From Celeribacter litoreus (GTDB taxonomy: Bacteria; Pseudomonadota; Alphaproteobacteria; Rhodobacterales; Rhodobacteraceae), in assembly GCF_020165855.1 (NCBI RefSeq), contig NZ_JAIUFY010000005.1, positions 1,033,403 to 1,097,402 of the forward strand: a DNA stretch of 64,000 nucleotides, written 5' to 3'. The position numbers were made by a program, and so were the translations under genes. The notes beneath the pieces were generated by a model. It saw only the letters and a program-made list of their open reading frames with translations. It ran no database searches and was not told where the DNA came from. Shown here in pieces: positions 1 to 8,750 of the stretch (positions within the stretch are counted from its first letter, which is position 1; the number at the start of each line of letters is the position of its first letter).

Positions 1-115
1 GGTCAACGCCGGTCTCGCAGGCAGCTTGCCGGGGCAGGGCGAAACCCTCTCCCTCGGGTTCCGGCCCCTGAACGCCACCATCCTTCCCGTCGGTCACATG
101 GCGAGTGAAGCATGA
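1..115 (+). CDS. ABC transporter ATP-binding protein, C-terminal fragment (PotA-like)
   Basis: Only the last 37 codons are in the window; the frame runs from base 2 to a TGA at 113-115. The residues (GFRPLNATILPV and following) fit the C-terminal TOBE region of polyamine/thiamine/iron type importer ATPases, which often contains a G-x-R-P turn. The stop overlaps the ATG of the next permease (ATGA at 112-115), so the three genes form one operon. The family is inferred mainly from the two PotB/PotC-like permeases downstream; the nucleotide-binding motifs lie outside the window. Confidence 0.7.
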   Translation, partial: VNAGLAGSLPGQGETLSLGFRPLNATILPVGHMASEA

Positions 116-1035
116 AACATCTGAAAGCCGCCTATACGACGCTCGCCGCGCGTCACGGCATGGGGGCCGCGCTGTTCGTGGCCATTGCCGTCACGCTCTG
201 GGTCGTCGTCTTTATCACCCTGCCGCAGCTGTCGATGCTCGACTATTCCTTCCGCTTCAACCTGCCGGTCGACCAACTCGGCACCGATGCGGACCACTAC
301 ACGCTTGAGCAATACCGCAGTTTCTTCTTCAACAACGATGGCTCGATCAATACGCTCGACATCACGATCCTCGTGCGCACCTTGGTTGCGGCGCTGATCG
401 TCACGGCGATTGACGTGATCATCTGCTACCCCATCGCCTACATCCTCGCGCATGGGGCCAACGGCGTCGCTGCCCGCCTCATGGTGATTGGTCTGATCAT
501 TCCCTACTGGATCAACGAAATTTTGCGCGCTTTTGCGTTCCGTGTGCTTTTCGGTGCTACGGGCGTTGTGAACACATGGGGGATGCAGCTCGGCCTTTGG
601 GATGCGCCGATTGATTTCATCCGTGCCGATGTCGCGCTCTATTGCGGGTTGGCCTATGCCTATATCCTCCTGATGATCTTCCCGATCTACAACGCGGTCG
701 AAGCGCTCGATCATACGCAGGTCGAGGCCGCGCGCGATATGGGCGCACCGCTCTGGCGCGTGCACTGGCGTGTTGTCCTGCCGATGGCCAAGCCGGGGAT
801 CGCGTCCGGTGCGACGATGGTCTTTATGCTCACCGCCGGTGCGCTGGCCGCGCCGCAGATTTTGGGCGGGCCGTCGTCCCTCTGGTTCACGCAAGTCATC
901 TATCAGTGGTTCAATGAATCCTCGAACTGGCCGCGCGGCTCCGCCTATGCGGTCGTGCTTCTCGTGACCTGTATCTCCTTCGTCCTTCTGATGATGCGGG
1001 TGTTCAAGGTTTCTGTCGGGGAGATTGGCAAATGA
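112..1035 (+). CDS. ABC transporter permease, PotB-like
   Basis: A 307-residue integral membrane protein of the binding-protein-dependent inner membrane permease family. A first membrane helix lies near residues 20-45. The EAA loop is near residues 205-225 (EAARDMGAPLWRVHWRVVLP), where the permease docks on the ATPase. Length and architecture fit PotB/PotH, the first permease of spermidine/putrescine-type importers. It overlaps the ATPase stop by 4 bases and the next permease start by 4 bases, so translation is probably coupled. The substrate cannot be read from the permease: polyamines, or other small cationic or zwitterionic solutes, are possible. No binding-protein gene is visible; it may lie upstream of the window. 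Confidence 0.88.
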   Translation: MKHLKAAYTTLAARHGMGAALFVAIAVTLWVVVFITLPQLSMLDYSFRFNLPVDQLGTDADHYTLEQYRSFFFNNDGSINTLDITILVRTLVAALIVTAIDVIICYPIAYILAHGANGVAARLMVIGLIIPYWINEILRAFAFRVLFGATGVVNTWGMQLGLWDAPIDFIRADVALYCGLAYAYILLMIFPIYNAVEALDHTQVEAARDMGAPLWRVHWRVVLPMAKPGIASGATMVFMLTAGALAAPQILGGPSSLWFTQVIYQWFNESSNWPRGSAYAVVLLVTCISFVLLMMRVFKVSVGEIGK

Positions 1036-2222
1036 ACCGACACACGCTTTTCGGTGGCGCCTATGCCATCGCCTTTTTCTCCTTCCTGTTCGGCCCGCTG
1101 ATCATCATGTCGATGACCGCGTTCAACTCCTCGCGCTTTCCGCGGGTGTCTCCGTGGGAGTGTTTTACGACGGGCTGGTTCAACGAGTTGTTCGGCAATG
1201 CGCGCCTTATGGAGGGCTTGCTGAACTCCGTGATCATCGGTGTGGGCGTTGTGGCGCTCGCGGTGCCAATTGGTCTCGCCGGTGCGCTCGCGCTCTCTGA
1301 ACTGCCGGCTAAGCTCCGCGCTGCGCTCTATACGGTTCTGATCCTGCCGATCCTGATCCCGGGCGTTGTGCTTGGTATTTCGACCATCGTCCTTTGGGGC
1401 CAAATCTCTCGCGGGATGGGGGCGGGGTTCCTCTACAACGGTTACTTCCTCACCATCGTGGGTCAGATCACCTTTGTGTCGGCCTACGCGATGCTCGTCT
1501 TCATCGCGCGCTTGCAACGCTTTGACGCGACGCAGACCGAAGCCGCGCTCGACCTCGGCGCAACACCGGGGCAGGCGTTCCGCAAAATCCTGTTGCCGTT
1601 CATGGCGCCTGCGATTGGCTCTGCTGCGTTCATCACGCTGTTGGCGTCGTTCGAGAACTACAACACGACGGTGTTCACGGTTCTCTCGGAGAGCACATTC
1701 ACCACCGCACTGGCCTCCAAAGTCCGCCACGGCACGGACCCCTCCCTGTCCGCGCTCGCGGTGATCATCATCACGATCACACTCGTGGGGGCCCTGACCA
1801 ACGAGGCGCTGCAACGTCGCAAAGAGGCCGAGATGGGTGGGCGTGCCTCACGCTCTCCGCTCTATCTCAATCCGGTCACGCGGACACTCACGCACCCGGG
1901 TGTGGTCCTTGCGATCCTTGTGGCGGTGATTGGCGGGATTTCCTACGCAGGGTCGCAACATGACAGCTCTGTCTGCGAAGCCGGTGTCCTGCAAGAAAAG
2001 CTCGACCGTCAGGAAGAACTCCGCGCGGCGCAACGGGCCAAGATCGAAGCGATGGAAGCCGAGCAGGAAAAGACCCTGCCGAAGTCCAACTCCGCCTTCG
2101 GTGGCGCGTTTGGCGGTCTCGGAACGCCTGCGCCCGCGCCCGAGCCAGCGCCCAAACCGGAAAGCCCGTCCGCCTTTGGCGGCGCCTTCGGGGGCATCAC
2201 GGCCCCGAAAACCGACGAATAA
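1032..2222 (+). CDS. ABC transporter permease, PotC-like, with unusual C-terminal extension
   Basis: Residues 1 to about 265 form a standard PotC/PotI permease with an EAA loop near 175-195 (EAALDLGATPGQAFRKILLP). PotC proteins usually end near 260-280 residues, but this one runs to 396. The tail has a further hydrophobic helix near 290-310 (PGVVLAILVAVIGGISYAG), a charged helix likely to be a coiled coil (about 320-350, LQEKLDRQEELRAAQR), and a Pro/Ala-rich linker bracketed by two copies of SAFGGAFGG. It is the last gene of the operon and ends 2 bases before a strong terminator stem. The transport role follows from the family; the tail's role is unknown. Confidence 0.85.
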   Translation: MNRHTLFGGAYAIAFFSFLFGPLIIMSMTAFNSSRFPRVSPWECFTTGWFNELFGNARLMEGLLNSVIIGVGVVALAVPIGLAGALALSELPAKLRAALYTVLILPILIPGVVLGISTIVLWGQISRGMGAGFLYNGYFLTIVGQITFVSAYAMLVFIARLQRFDATQTEAALDLGATPGQAFRKILLPFMAPAIGSAAFITLLASFENYNTTVFTVLSESTFTTALASKVRHGTDPSLSALAVIIITITLVGALTNEALQRRKEAEMGGRASRSPLYLNPVTRTLTHPGVVLAILVAVIGGISYAGSQHDSSVCEAGVLQEKLDRQEELRAAQRAKIEAMEAEQEKTLPKSNSAFGGAFGGLGTPAPAPEPAPKPESPSAFGGAFGGITAPKTDE

Positions 2223-2223
2223 G

Positions 2224-2249
2224 AAAGGGGGCCAAATGGCCCCCTTTTT
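2224..2249. terminator. Rho-independent terminator, bidirectional
   Basis: Perfect stem GGGGGCC / GGCCCCC with loop AAAT, extended by AAA/TTT and followed by five T. It lies between the convergent PotC-like gene (stop at 2222) and the creatininase-family gene (stop at 2271). The A-run on the other side gives a U-tract for minus-strand transcripts as well. Confidence 0.9.
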
Positions 2250-2270
2250 CAATCCAGCGCTGCGGTCGGC

Positions 2271-3059
2271 TTAGTCCGGAATGGTCCGCGCGTAGCCGTC
2301 CGTTGGCAGGTCCCGCAACTCTTTGAGCATCTCGATAAAGCCCGCAACCTGATGTTCGCAGGTGGCGACGCCTTTCTCGGCGGTGGCCAGATGCGCTTCG
2401 CCGACGGTGCCTTTCGGGTTCAGGTCTTTGGAGACCCACGCGAGGTTCACCGGACCAATCGGAGAAATCGGCGCGGTCTCGGCGGTGGAGCGGAAGTCCT
2501 CGGCCATCTCCATATCCACCAGATGCGGTTTGAAGTGGAGCATCAGCGAGGTCTCGAGGTCACCACCGTGGATGCCGTAGCTGTTCTCTTGCGCGCTATA
2601 CATGCCCTCCGGCTTGCCGAAGTTGCCCCACTGGCATTTGACGACCATCATGCCTGCCTGCACGCGCAGCTCGCGGCCCAGAATGGAAATCAGATCGAGG
2701 TTCCCGCCGTGGGAGTTGACAATCACCATCTTCTTGAGACCGGCGCGCGCGACAGACAGACCGATCTCCGTCCACGCGTCGAGCGCGGTTTTGGCCGTGT
2801 AGGTCAGCGTGCCCTTGGCGTGGATGTGTTCGTTCGACTTGCCGACCGCCTGAACGGGCAGGATCAGGATGTCGACATCGTCGGGGCAGGTTGCGCGAAG
2901 TTGTGCGAGCATGCCTTCGTTGATGTAGGTATCGACGCCAACCGGCAGGTGCGGACCGTGCTGCTCTATGGCGGCCGTGGGCAGGATGACGATGGTTTTC
3001 TCGGGGTCGAAGTCGGCGAATTCCGTCGTGCGGTATTCGGCCCAATCGAAACGTCTCAT
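2271..3059 (-). CDS. Creatininase-family amidohydrolase
   Basis: A 262-residue protein of the creatinine amidohydrolase family (metal-dependent hydrolases that open cyclic amides, also FAPy and mycofactocin-type hydrolases). The N-terminal signature is intact: E32-Q-H34-G-x-H37 followed by D43, the first metal-binding cluster. Further ligands are probably in VNSHGGN (near 115) and in GIHGGDLETS (near 163-172). Length is normal for the family. It is the last gene of the minus-strand operon beginning at 10614 and overlaps the preceding dioxygenase-like gene by 4 bases. The neighbours suggest it hydrolyses a cyclic intermediate of a nitrogen-heterocycle pathway; creatinine itself is not implied. 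Confidence 0.85.
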   Translation of the reverse strand: MRRFDWAEYRTTEFADFDPEKTIVILPTAAIEQHGPHLPVGVDTYINEGMLAQLRATCPDDVDILILPVQAVGKSNEHIHAKGTLTYTAKTALDAWTEIGLSVARAGLKKMVIVNSHGGNLDLISILGRELRVQAGMMVVKCQWGNFGKPEGMYSAQENSYGIHGGDLETSLMLHFKPHLVDMEMAEDFRSTAETAPISPIGPVNLAWVSKDLNPKGTVGEAHLATAEKGVATCEHQVAGFIEMLKELRDLPTDGYARTIPD

Positions 3060-3982
3060 TGGATTTCCTTTGGTGTGTAGGTCGCGTCCAGCCGCGACCG
3101 CAGATAATCGGCACCCGTCACAGTCGGGTATTTCGGCTCACCCGTGCCCGGGAGGGCAGAGAGCACGCTGTCCGGATTGGGGTCGAGGAAGAAGGCGATG
3201 GAGCGACGCGCCTGTTTCGGGGGCAGGACGCGGTGCGGGGTCGAAACGTAGATGTCATTGGACCAACGCATGAGGCAGTCGCCGATATTGACCACAAAGG
3301 CCCCCGGCACATGCGGCACGTCAATCCAGTCTTTCCCGCGCGGTTTCACCTGAAGCCCGCCGACGCCATCGGTCCAGAGCATGGTGACAGATCCATAGTC
3401 CGTATGCGCGCCCGCGCCGATCCCCTCGCCATCAGGCGCTGCGGGATAGGACAGGACGCGGAGTGTGGCCATCGGTTCGGTAAAGTGCGGGGCGAAGTAG
3501 CCCTTCGGCAGTTCGAGGTCCATCTCGAACGCTTCATGAAGGTCGACGGAGAGCGCAAGAATGGCGTTGTAATAGGCGAGCATCGTGTCACGAAAGCCAT
3601 CGACCTCTGGCCAGATGTTGACGCCCCTGAACGGCTCTCCGGCAAGGACGCGCGGGTCGTCGGCAGGCAGGTCAAACCCGACATTGAACGCCTCTTTGCG
3701 GTCCATCAGGCCGGACGTCTCGTCAAGCGCCTCTGAGCCCTGACAGGCCCAGCCCCGATTGTGCGGGTTGTTGCGGATGTCGATTTTGGATTTTTCCGCG
3801 ACAGGGAGCGCAAAGAATTCATCGCCTTTCGCGAAGACGTCTGCGATGAGGTCTTCTGAAATGCCATGGCCGGAAATCAGGAAGAACCCTGTATCGCGGC
3901 AGGCGTGGCCGAGGTCTTTGACAAAGCCCTCAACGTCATTGCCGGAGGTAAAACGTTGCCAGTCGAGAACGGGGATCTCCAT
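3056..3982 (-). CDS. 2-oxoglutarate/Fe(II)-dependent dioxygenase, isopenicillin N synthase-like
   Basis: A 308-residue cytosolic non-haem iron oxygenase with an N-terminal DIOX_N-type region (FFLISGHGI near 33-41) and a C-terminal 2OG-Fe(II) domain. The iron triad is visible as H193-x-D195 and H250, and the 2-oxoglutarate-binding R-x-S motif as R259/S261. Such enzymes hydroxylate, demethylate or ring-open small molecules. It sits between a flavodoxin-fold reductase (3-base gap) and the creatininase-family gene (4-base overlap), so it is one step of the operon's pathway. Homologues next to uptake genes and cytosine-deaminase-like hydrolases often act on purine- or pyrimidine-like compounds, but the substrate cannot be told here. 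Confidence 0.88.
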   Translation of the reverse strand: MEIPVLDWQRFTSGNDVEGFVKDLGHACRDTGFFLISGHGISEDLIADVFAKGDEFFALPVAEKSKIDIRNNPHNRGWACQGSEALDETSGLMDRKEAFNVGFDLPADDPRVLAGEPFRGVNIWPEVDGFRDTMLAYYNAILALSVDLHEAFEMDLELPKGYFAPHFTEPMATLRVLSYPAAPDGEGIGAGAHTDYGSVTMLWTDGVGGLQVKPRGKDWIDVPHVPGAFVVNIGDCLMRWSNDIYVSTPHRVLPPKQARRSIAFFLDPNPDSVLSALPGTGEPKYPTVTGADYLRSRLDATYTPKEIQ

Positions 3983-3985
3983 CTC

Positions 3986-4606
3986 TTAGCCCTCCTTCGG
4001 CGCAGGGGCCGCAATGAGTTTGTCCAAACGCTTACCCACGTTCACAAGGTGCTTCGCGCGGCTTTCCGGCGTGGAGCTGTCCATGAGGTAGTGGGCGGCG
4101 AAGGCCGTCTTGCAGCGTTTTGCGAGGATGACCCGCAACCCGCGCATCAGTGTCCGCTTGCCCGGTGCGCCGACGAGGAACGTCAGCCATCGCGACGCGC
4201 CACAGGTCGTGAACACGCCGAGTTTGGTGATGTGCGTCAGGCCGGGTTTGATGTCATCCCCGTCCTTTTGCGGCATGATGAAGGCCACACCCGACACCAT
4301 CGTGCGGTCGAGCCAGCCCTTTAGCATCGCAGGCAGGCCATACCACCACGTCGGATAAACGAAGATGAGGCTGTCGCACCATTCCATATCGGCGCAGTCA
4401 CGCTCTACGAGCGCGCGATTTTCCGGCACATTTTCGTAAATCTCGTGATCATGCGCGGAGAGGACGGGATCGAAGCCTTCGGCATAGAGATCGCGCAGAC
4501 GATACTCGACGCCTGCGGTCTCCAGCCGTTCGACCACGAGGTCGCGAATGCCGCGATTGAACGAGGTGTCGCGCGGGTGACAATAGACGACGAGGGCGCG
4601 CTTCAT
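3986..4606 (-). CDS. NAD(P)H-dependent flavodoxin-fold oxidoreductase (Flavodoxin_2 family), copy 2
   Basis: A 206-residue FMN/FAD-binding flavodoxin-like protein of the NQO1/MdaB group. The first strand and phosphate loop are ALVVYCHPRDTSFNRGI (residues 4-20). The second flavin contact is in FVYPTWWYGLPAMLKGWLD (about 81-99). It is a paralogue of the next gene upstream (4606-5196): both have a loop of similar type and the LKG(W/F)LDR segment. The start overlaps the stop of its paralogue by one base. It probably passes two electrons from NAD(P)H to a quinone-like or heterocyclic substrate in the pathway; the substrate is unknown. Confidence 0.85.
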   Translation of the reverse strand: MKRALVVYCHPRDTSFNRGIRDLVVERLETAGVEYRLRDLYAEGFDPVLSAHDHEIYENVPENRALVERDCADMEWCDSLIFVYPTWWYGLPAMLKGWLDRTMVSGVAFIMPQKDGDDIKPGLTHITKLGVFTTCGASRWLTFLVGAPGKRTLMRGLRVILAKRCKTAFAAHYLMDSSTPESRAKHLVNVGKRLDKLIAAPAPKEG

Positions 4607-5196
4607 CAGAACGCCTCCATCGCCCGTCTCACCCGTTCGAGGTGGGCTTTGAGTTGCGGCTCTTGGTTGTTGTTCATGTCATAGAGACCGATGTATTTCT
4701 TCTTCGGCATCCCGCAGGCATACCACACAGCGCGTGTCACACATTTGCGCGGCGGGTCGCCGTTCATCATCGCGCGGAACCGCGTGCCGCCATAGGTCGT
4801 GCAGGCGTAAAGCTTTTTGATGTTCGTGAGCCCCGGACGAACGCCGCCGTCCTGAAGCTTGAAGGATACATCCGGCAGGAACACACGATCCAGAAACCCT
4901 TTGAGGATCGCGGGGTAGCCGAAGTTCCAGACGGGAAAGACCATGACGAGCGCATCTGCGGCCTGCACGCGTTCAACATATTCGCGCACAGGTTCGATGT
5001 TTTCTGGAATGTCGTGATAGGCACGACGCTCCGCCTCAGTGAGGACAGGGGAGAACCCCTCGACGTTGAGGTCGCAATCATCGACCTCCCAGCCGGATTT
5101 GGTGAGGGTCTCTACGACCACCTCATGCACTGCGGCGTTGAAGCTCTCGGGGCACGGGTGGGCGTAGAGGACCAGAACGCGTCCTTTCGAACTCAT
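4606..5196 (-). CDS. NAD(P)H-dependent flavodoxin-fold oxidoreductase (Flavodoxin_2 family), copy 1
   Basis: A 196-residue paralogue of the following gene. The N-terminal flavin loop is VLVLYAHPCPESFNAAV (8-24) and the second loop is VFPVWNFGYPAILKGFLDR (about 86-104). The fold and length match NQO1/MdaB-like reductases, which use NAD(P)H to reduce quinones or aromatics. It overlaps the FAD oxidase gene by 4 bases. Two adjacent, diverged copies suggest either a heterodimer or two successive reduction steps. Confidence 0.85.
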   Translation of the reverse strand: MSSKGRVLVLYAHPCPESFNAAVHEVVVETLTKSGWEVDDCDLNVEGFSPVLTEAERRAYHDIPENIEPVREYVERVQAADALVMVFPVWNFGYPAILKGFLDRVFLPDVSFKLQDGGVRPGLTNIKKLYACTTYGGTRFRAMMNGDPPRKCVTRAVWYACGMPKKKYIGLYDMNNNQEPQLKAHLERVRRAMEAF

Positions 5197-6608
5197 TCTG
5201 CGGTCTCCGGTTTCGGCAGGATCTTCGCGTAGGAATACATGTCGGCATAATCAAAGTCCGGCTCGTCCCATGCGATCATCTTGCCAGGGTTCAAGAGGCC
5301 CTTTGGATCAGACTCACGTTTGAAGTCGAGCTGGCGCTGGTCGGTGGACTGACGACCGCCTTCTTCGAGCGTGTAGCGGTGCGGGTTGAAGATCATGCAG
5401 TCGAGCGCCTCGTGACGGGCTACGAGATCGTTGAGCTCTTCCTTGTCTTTCGGGAAGACGATCGGGAGGCCGGCAAAGGACAGACCTGCGCCTTCGCGCA
5501 TGACTTCGAGGTGCATGTAGAGATCGTCTTTGAAGGTCTCGTAGGCGTTCATGATCTTTTCAATGTCATCGCCATAGCGGACCTGAAGATAGGTCAGGTC
5601 TTTCTCGAACTTCAGTGCGCGCAGCGTGGTGTGGTTCCAGCCGTATTCATAGACCGGACCCGGGTGACGGTCCCACTGCACATCGTCAGAGCGATAGATG
5701 ACCTCGCCATCTTCAAAACGGTCGAGGAGGGTTTTAAACCCGTCCATGTTGTGCGGCGCGACGATGAAGCCACAGAGGTGATCGTTCTCGGTCACGTGTG
5801 CTTTCACGCGCTGGAAGTATTTATGCGCGATCGGCGCGGCGTAGACGGAGGCCAGTTTCACGAGGATACCCGGTTCAGCCGTCAGAGCACCCGCAAACTC
5901 GGTCGCAGCGCGGAAGGTGTCGAAGCGCACGAACATTTCGACCCAGTCATAGGCCGGCGCGAGCGGCATTTCGATCTCGGTGATGATGCCGTTGGTGCCG
6001 TAGGCGTGGGACACGCGGTGGAGCTCTTCGCCGGTAAACTCATGGATTTGTGGCTCGGCTTCCATCGTCACGACGCGCAGTCGGTTGATGTTGCCGAGAT
6101 CACGCAGCGCGCCCCAGTTGGCGGACCCGATGCCACCGGAACCCCCTGCGATGAAGCCGCCGAGGGAGGCTTGGGAATAGGTGGACGGAAACATGCGCAG
6201 TTCCTGACCGGATTTCTCGCGCAGCTCGTCGTCCATCTCTTTGACGATGATGCCCGGTTCGGCAACTGCATAGCCTTTGCCGATTTCCTTGATCTTGTTC
6301 ATGCCGGTGAGGTGCATGACGCAGCCGCCTGCGAGGGGCATGGCCTGACCGTAGTTGCCGGTGCCGCCGCCGCGGCAGGTGACAGGCACGTCATGGGCGT
6401 AGCAGGTTTTGAGAACCTCGATCACTTCCTCTTCGGATTTCGGGTTCACGACAAAGTCGGCCTGAAGGTGATCCATCTCGGCCTTCAGGACCGGAGAATA
6501 CCAGAAGAAGTCCCGCGATTTGTTGCGGATCGTTGCGGGGTTTTCGTCGATTTCCAGATGGGACAGAGCAGCCTTGGCTGCGGCGACGTTCGGTTTCATG
6601 TCGGACAT
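5193..6608 (-). CDS. FAD-binding oxidoreductase (PCMH/VAO type, GlcD-like)
   Basis: A 471-residue flavoprotein. An FAD-binding PCMH domain spans about residues 40-225, with VTCRGGGTGNYGQ (near 75-88) contacting the FAD pyrophosphate and GGFIAGGSGGIGS (near 150-162) typical of the vanillyl-alcohol oxidase/D-lactate dehydrogenase superfamily. The C-terminal part resembles the FAD-oxidase C domain and ends in LLNPGKM. Members oxidise hydroxyacids, alcohols or amines. It lies in the operon between the amidohydrolase (4-base gap) and the flavodoxin-fold reductases (4-base overlap). The substrate is not identifiable. Confidence 0.85.
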   Translation of the reverse strand: MSDMKPNVAAAKAALSHLEIDENPATIRNKSRDFFWYSPVLKAEMDHLQADFVVNPKSEEEVIEVLKTCYAHDVPVTCRGGGTGNYGQAMPLAGGCVMHLTGMNKIKEIGKGYAVAEPGIIVKEMDDELREKSGQELRMFPSTYSQASLGGFIAGGSGGIGSANWGALRDLGNINRLRVVTMEAEPQIHEFTGEELHRVSHAYGTNGIITEIEMPLAPAYDWVEMFVRFDTFRAATEFAGALTAEPGILVKLASVYAAPIAHKYFQRVKAHVTENDHLCGFIVAPHNMDGFKTLLDRFEDGEVIYRSDDVQWDRHPGPVYEYGWNHTTLRALKFEKDLTYLQVRYGDDIEKIMNAYETFKDDLYMHLEVMREGAGLSFAGLPIVFPKDKEELNDLVARHEALDCMIFNPHRYTLEEGGRQSTDQRQLDFKRESDPKGLLNPGKMIAWDEPDFDYADMYSYAKILPKPETAE

Positions 6609-6612
6609 GGGA

Positions 6613-7887
6613 TTAGCTCACGATTTCATCGAGTTCAGAATAGGAGGGCAGGGTGCGGTCGATGGGATCTCCGTCCCTCAAGACCACCCGGTCAGATTGC
6701 GGGCGGGCGAATAGCTCCGTCCAGTTGCGTGCGTTACAGATGACGAGATCGGCGGGGGCGCCTTCTGTCAGTGTCGGGATGTCGAAACCGCAGGCTTTGG
6801 CGGGGTTCGACAGGAAGGCACTCACCCACGGCACCTCTGTATGGTCGAGATGGCAAATTCGCGTGGCTTCGCGCATCACTTCGATCATGTCGAGATCGCC
6901 ATAGGCGTAGAACGGGTCGCGGGTGTTGTCCGAGGAGAAGGATACGTTCACACCGGCGGCGTGAAGTTCATGCGCCATGGTCACACCACGCCACCGCGGT
7001 GTGCGGCCCTTGTAACGGTCCTGCAGATACATGTTGCACATCGGCAGGGACACGACGTTGAGACCGGCCTTGGCCACGAGGCCAATAATCTCGTCTGCGG
7101 TCTCTTCGGGCATCACGGAGATGGAGCAGCAGTGGCCCACAGTGACCGTGTTCTTGAAGCCAAGCTCCAGAACCGTCTCCGCAATGGTGCGCAGGGTGTC
7201 AGAGGTCGGATCGTCCGTCTCGTCCACGTGGAAGTCCACGTCGAGATCATAGAGCATCGCGTAGTGGAAGAAATCCAGCAGACGCTCTTTGAGATCCGGC
7301 ACCGGATAGGTGACGGAGCCGAGGATGTTGCCCGTGTCTGCCACGATCTTTGCCACGGCCGGGAAATCACCCTCGTCCTTGAAGACCTTGTCGATGGCGA
7401 CCAAACAGGACGCCTGCAGGTCGATCTTGCCCGCCCATTTCTCTTTCATGCGCTGAACAACGCCAAAGGAGGAGGAGGCGAGGTTGTCGAGGCTGTCGAT
7501 ATGGGTGCGGATCGCTTTAGTCCCGTGCGCATAGGCGCAACGGAGAGCGAAATCCATCCGCGCTTCGACGTCCTTCGCGGTCCAGTTGGCATGGTCCGCG
7601 CGCACGGTTTCGAGCGCGCCCATAAAGGAGCCGTCAGGGTTCGAGGCGCGGGGCCAGATGTGGCCTTTGTCGAGATGCGTGTGCATATCAACGAAGGCCG
7701 GAAACACCATGGCCCCTTTCATATCGATTGTAGTTTCGGCCGGTTGCCCAGCGTCCGTTTTTACAATCTTGCCGTCTGCAATAGTGAGGTCAGTCGTGAT
7801 GAGGTCTCCGGTTTGACCGAGTAGGCTGGCCGGAACTGTGACATTCAAAAGTGTCTTCGCGCCGCTGGGCAGAACGCAAAAGCTCAT
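6613..7887 (-). CDS. Amidohydrolase, cytosine deaminase-like (CodA family)
   Basis: A 424-residue metal-dependent hydrolase of the amidohydrolase superfamily, closest in pattern to cytosine deaminase and N-isopropylammelide hydrolase. The metal ligands are readable: DMHTHLDKGH (H-x-H near 67-69), FHVDETDD (near 221), GHCCS (near 255) and SSDNTRDPFYAYGD (near 318-331). The CodA-like layout points to deamination or ring hydrolysis of a cyclic N-containing substrate such as a pyrimidine, triazine or imidazolone. It follows the ABC permease gene by 8 bases, so it is probably the first cytosolic step after uptake. CodA versus other specificities cannot be decided from the sequence alone. Confidence 0.87.
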   Translation of the reverse strand: MSFCVLPSGAKTLLNVTVPASLLGQTGDLITTDLTIADGKIVKTDAGQPAETTIDMKGAMVFPAFVDMHTHLDKGHIWPRASNPDGSFMGALETVRADHANWTAKDVEARMDFALRCAYAHGTKAIRTHIDSLDNLASSSFGVVQRMKEKWAGKIDLQASCLVAIDKVFKDEGDFPAVAKIVADTGNILGSVTYPVPDLKERLLDFFHYAMLYDLDVDFHVDETDDPTSDTLRTIAETVLELGFKNTVTVGHCCSISVMPEETADEIIGLVAKAGLNVVSLPMCNMYLQDRYKGRTPRWRGVTMAHELHAAGVNVSFSSDNTRDPFYAYGDLDMIEVMREATRICHLDHTEVPWVSAFLSNPAKACGFDIPTLTEGAPADLVICNARNWTELFARPQSDRVVLRDGDPIDRTLPSYSELDEIVS

Positions 7888-7895
7888 ATAAGTCC

Positions 7896-8750
7896 TTAAG
7901 ACTCCCGTTTGATCGCGCTCTCATGCCATTTGTGCAAGAGGAAGTGGCTGAGAAGCGAGGCTGCAGTAAAGATCACCACCCCTGTGGCGGCGATCAGAAG
8001 AAGGGCCGCGAACATGCGCGGAATGTTGAGGCGGTAGCCCGCTTCCAGAATGCGGAAAGCGAGGCCGGAACCGATGCCGCCGGTGCCGGCGACATATTCG
8101 GCGACCACGGCCCCGATGAGGGACAGGCCACCTGCGATGCGCAGACCACCGAGGAAGTACGGCAGAGCCGTCGGCAGTTGCAAGTAACGAAGGCGTTGCC
8201 AACGGGTTGCGCCGTAAATCTTGTAGAGATCGCGCAGGTTGTGGTCCGTCGAGTTGAGGCCGAGCGTTGTGTTCGACAGGATCGGGAAGAACGCCACGAT
8301 CCACGCACAGAGCAGTAGGCCCGCGAGGCGGCTATCGACGTAGATGAAGATCAGCGGCGCGATGGAAACAACAGGCGTCACCTGTAGGATCACTGCGAAG
8401 GGGTAGAAGGACATCTCGAAATAGCGCGACTGTGTGAACAGAATCGCGAGGCCAACGCCACCGATCACGGCAACAGCAAGCGCCGCCAAGGTGATTTTGA
8501 CCGTGACCCAGAGAGCGGAGGAGAGCATCCCCCAGTCCTGGATGAGGGTTTCGAGAACAAGGCCTGGTCCAGGCAGGAGATAGTGCGGAATGTTGTTCCA
8601 GACGACGATCCGGTCCCAGAAGAAGATCGCGAGCGCAATCACGAGCACGGGCAGAACCCATTTACCGATCTTCTCACGCTTTTGGGCGCGGGCGTAGCGG
8701 AGCTCTTCCTCATCGACGATTGGAGCGGTGTTGATGTCTGTCGTGCTCAT
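7896..8750 (-). CDS. ABC transporter permease, SsuC/ThiX-like
   Basis: A 284-residue inner membrane permease with about six helices, the first near residues 32-50 (WVLPVLVIALAIFFW). The EAA-type loop is near 185-205, in the pattern LYKIYGATRWQRLRYLQLP. The family (nitrate/sulfonate/taurine/HMP type) pairs with NMT1/THI5-like binding proteins, one of which heads this operon. It overlaps the ATPase gene by 4 bases. With the two upstream genes it forms a full importer for an organonitrogen or other small organic compound. Confidence 0.88.
   Translation of the reverse strand: MSTTDINTAPIVDEEELRYARAQKREKIGKWVLPVLVIALAIFFWDRIVVWNNIPHYLLPGPGLVLETLIQDWGMLSSALWVTVKITLAALAVAVIGGVGLAILFTQSRYFEMSFYPFAVILQVTPVVSIAPLIFIYVDSRLAGLLLCAWIVAFFPILSNTTLGLNSTDHNLRDLYKIYGATRWQRLRYLQLPTALPYFLGGLRIAGGLSLIGAVVAEYVAGTGGIGSGLAFRILEAGYRLNIPRMFAALLLIAATGVVIFTAASLLSHFLLHKWHESAIKRES

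Noticed and set aside
5379..6743. A 454-codon frame opposite the FAD oxidase
   Set aside because: Antisense shadow; no recognisable motif and the minus-strand gene has clear FAD-binding features.
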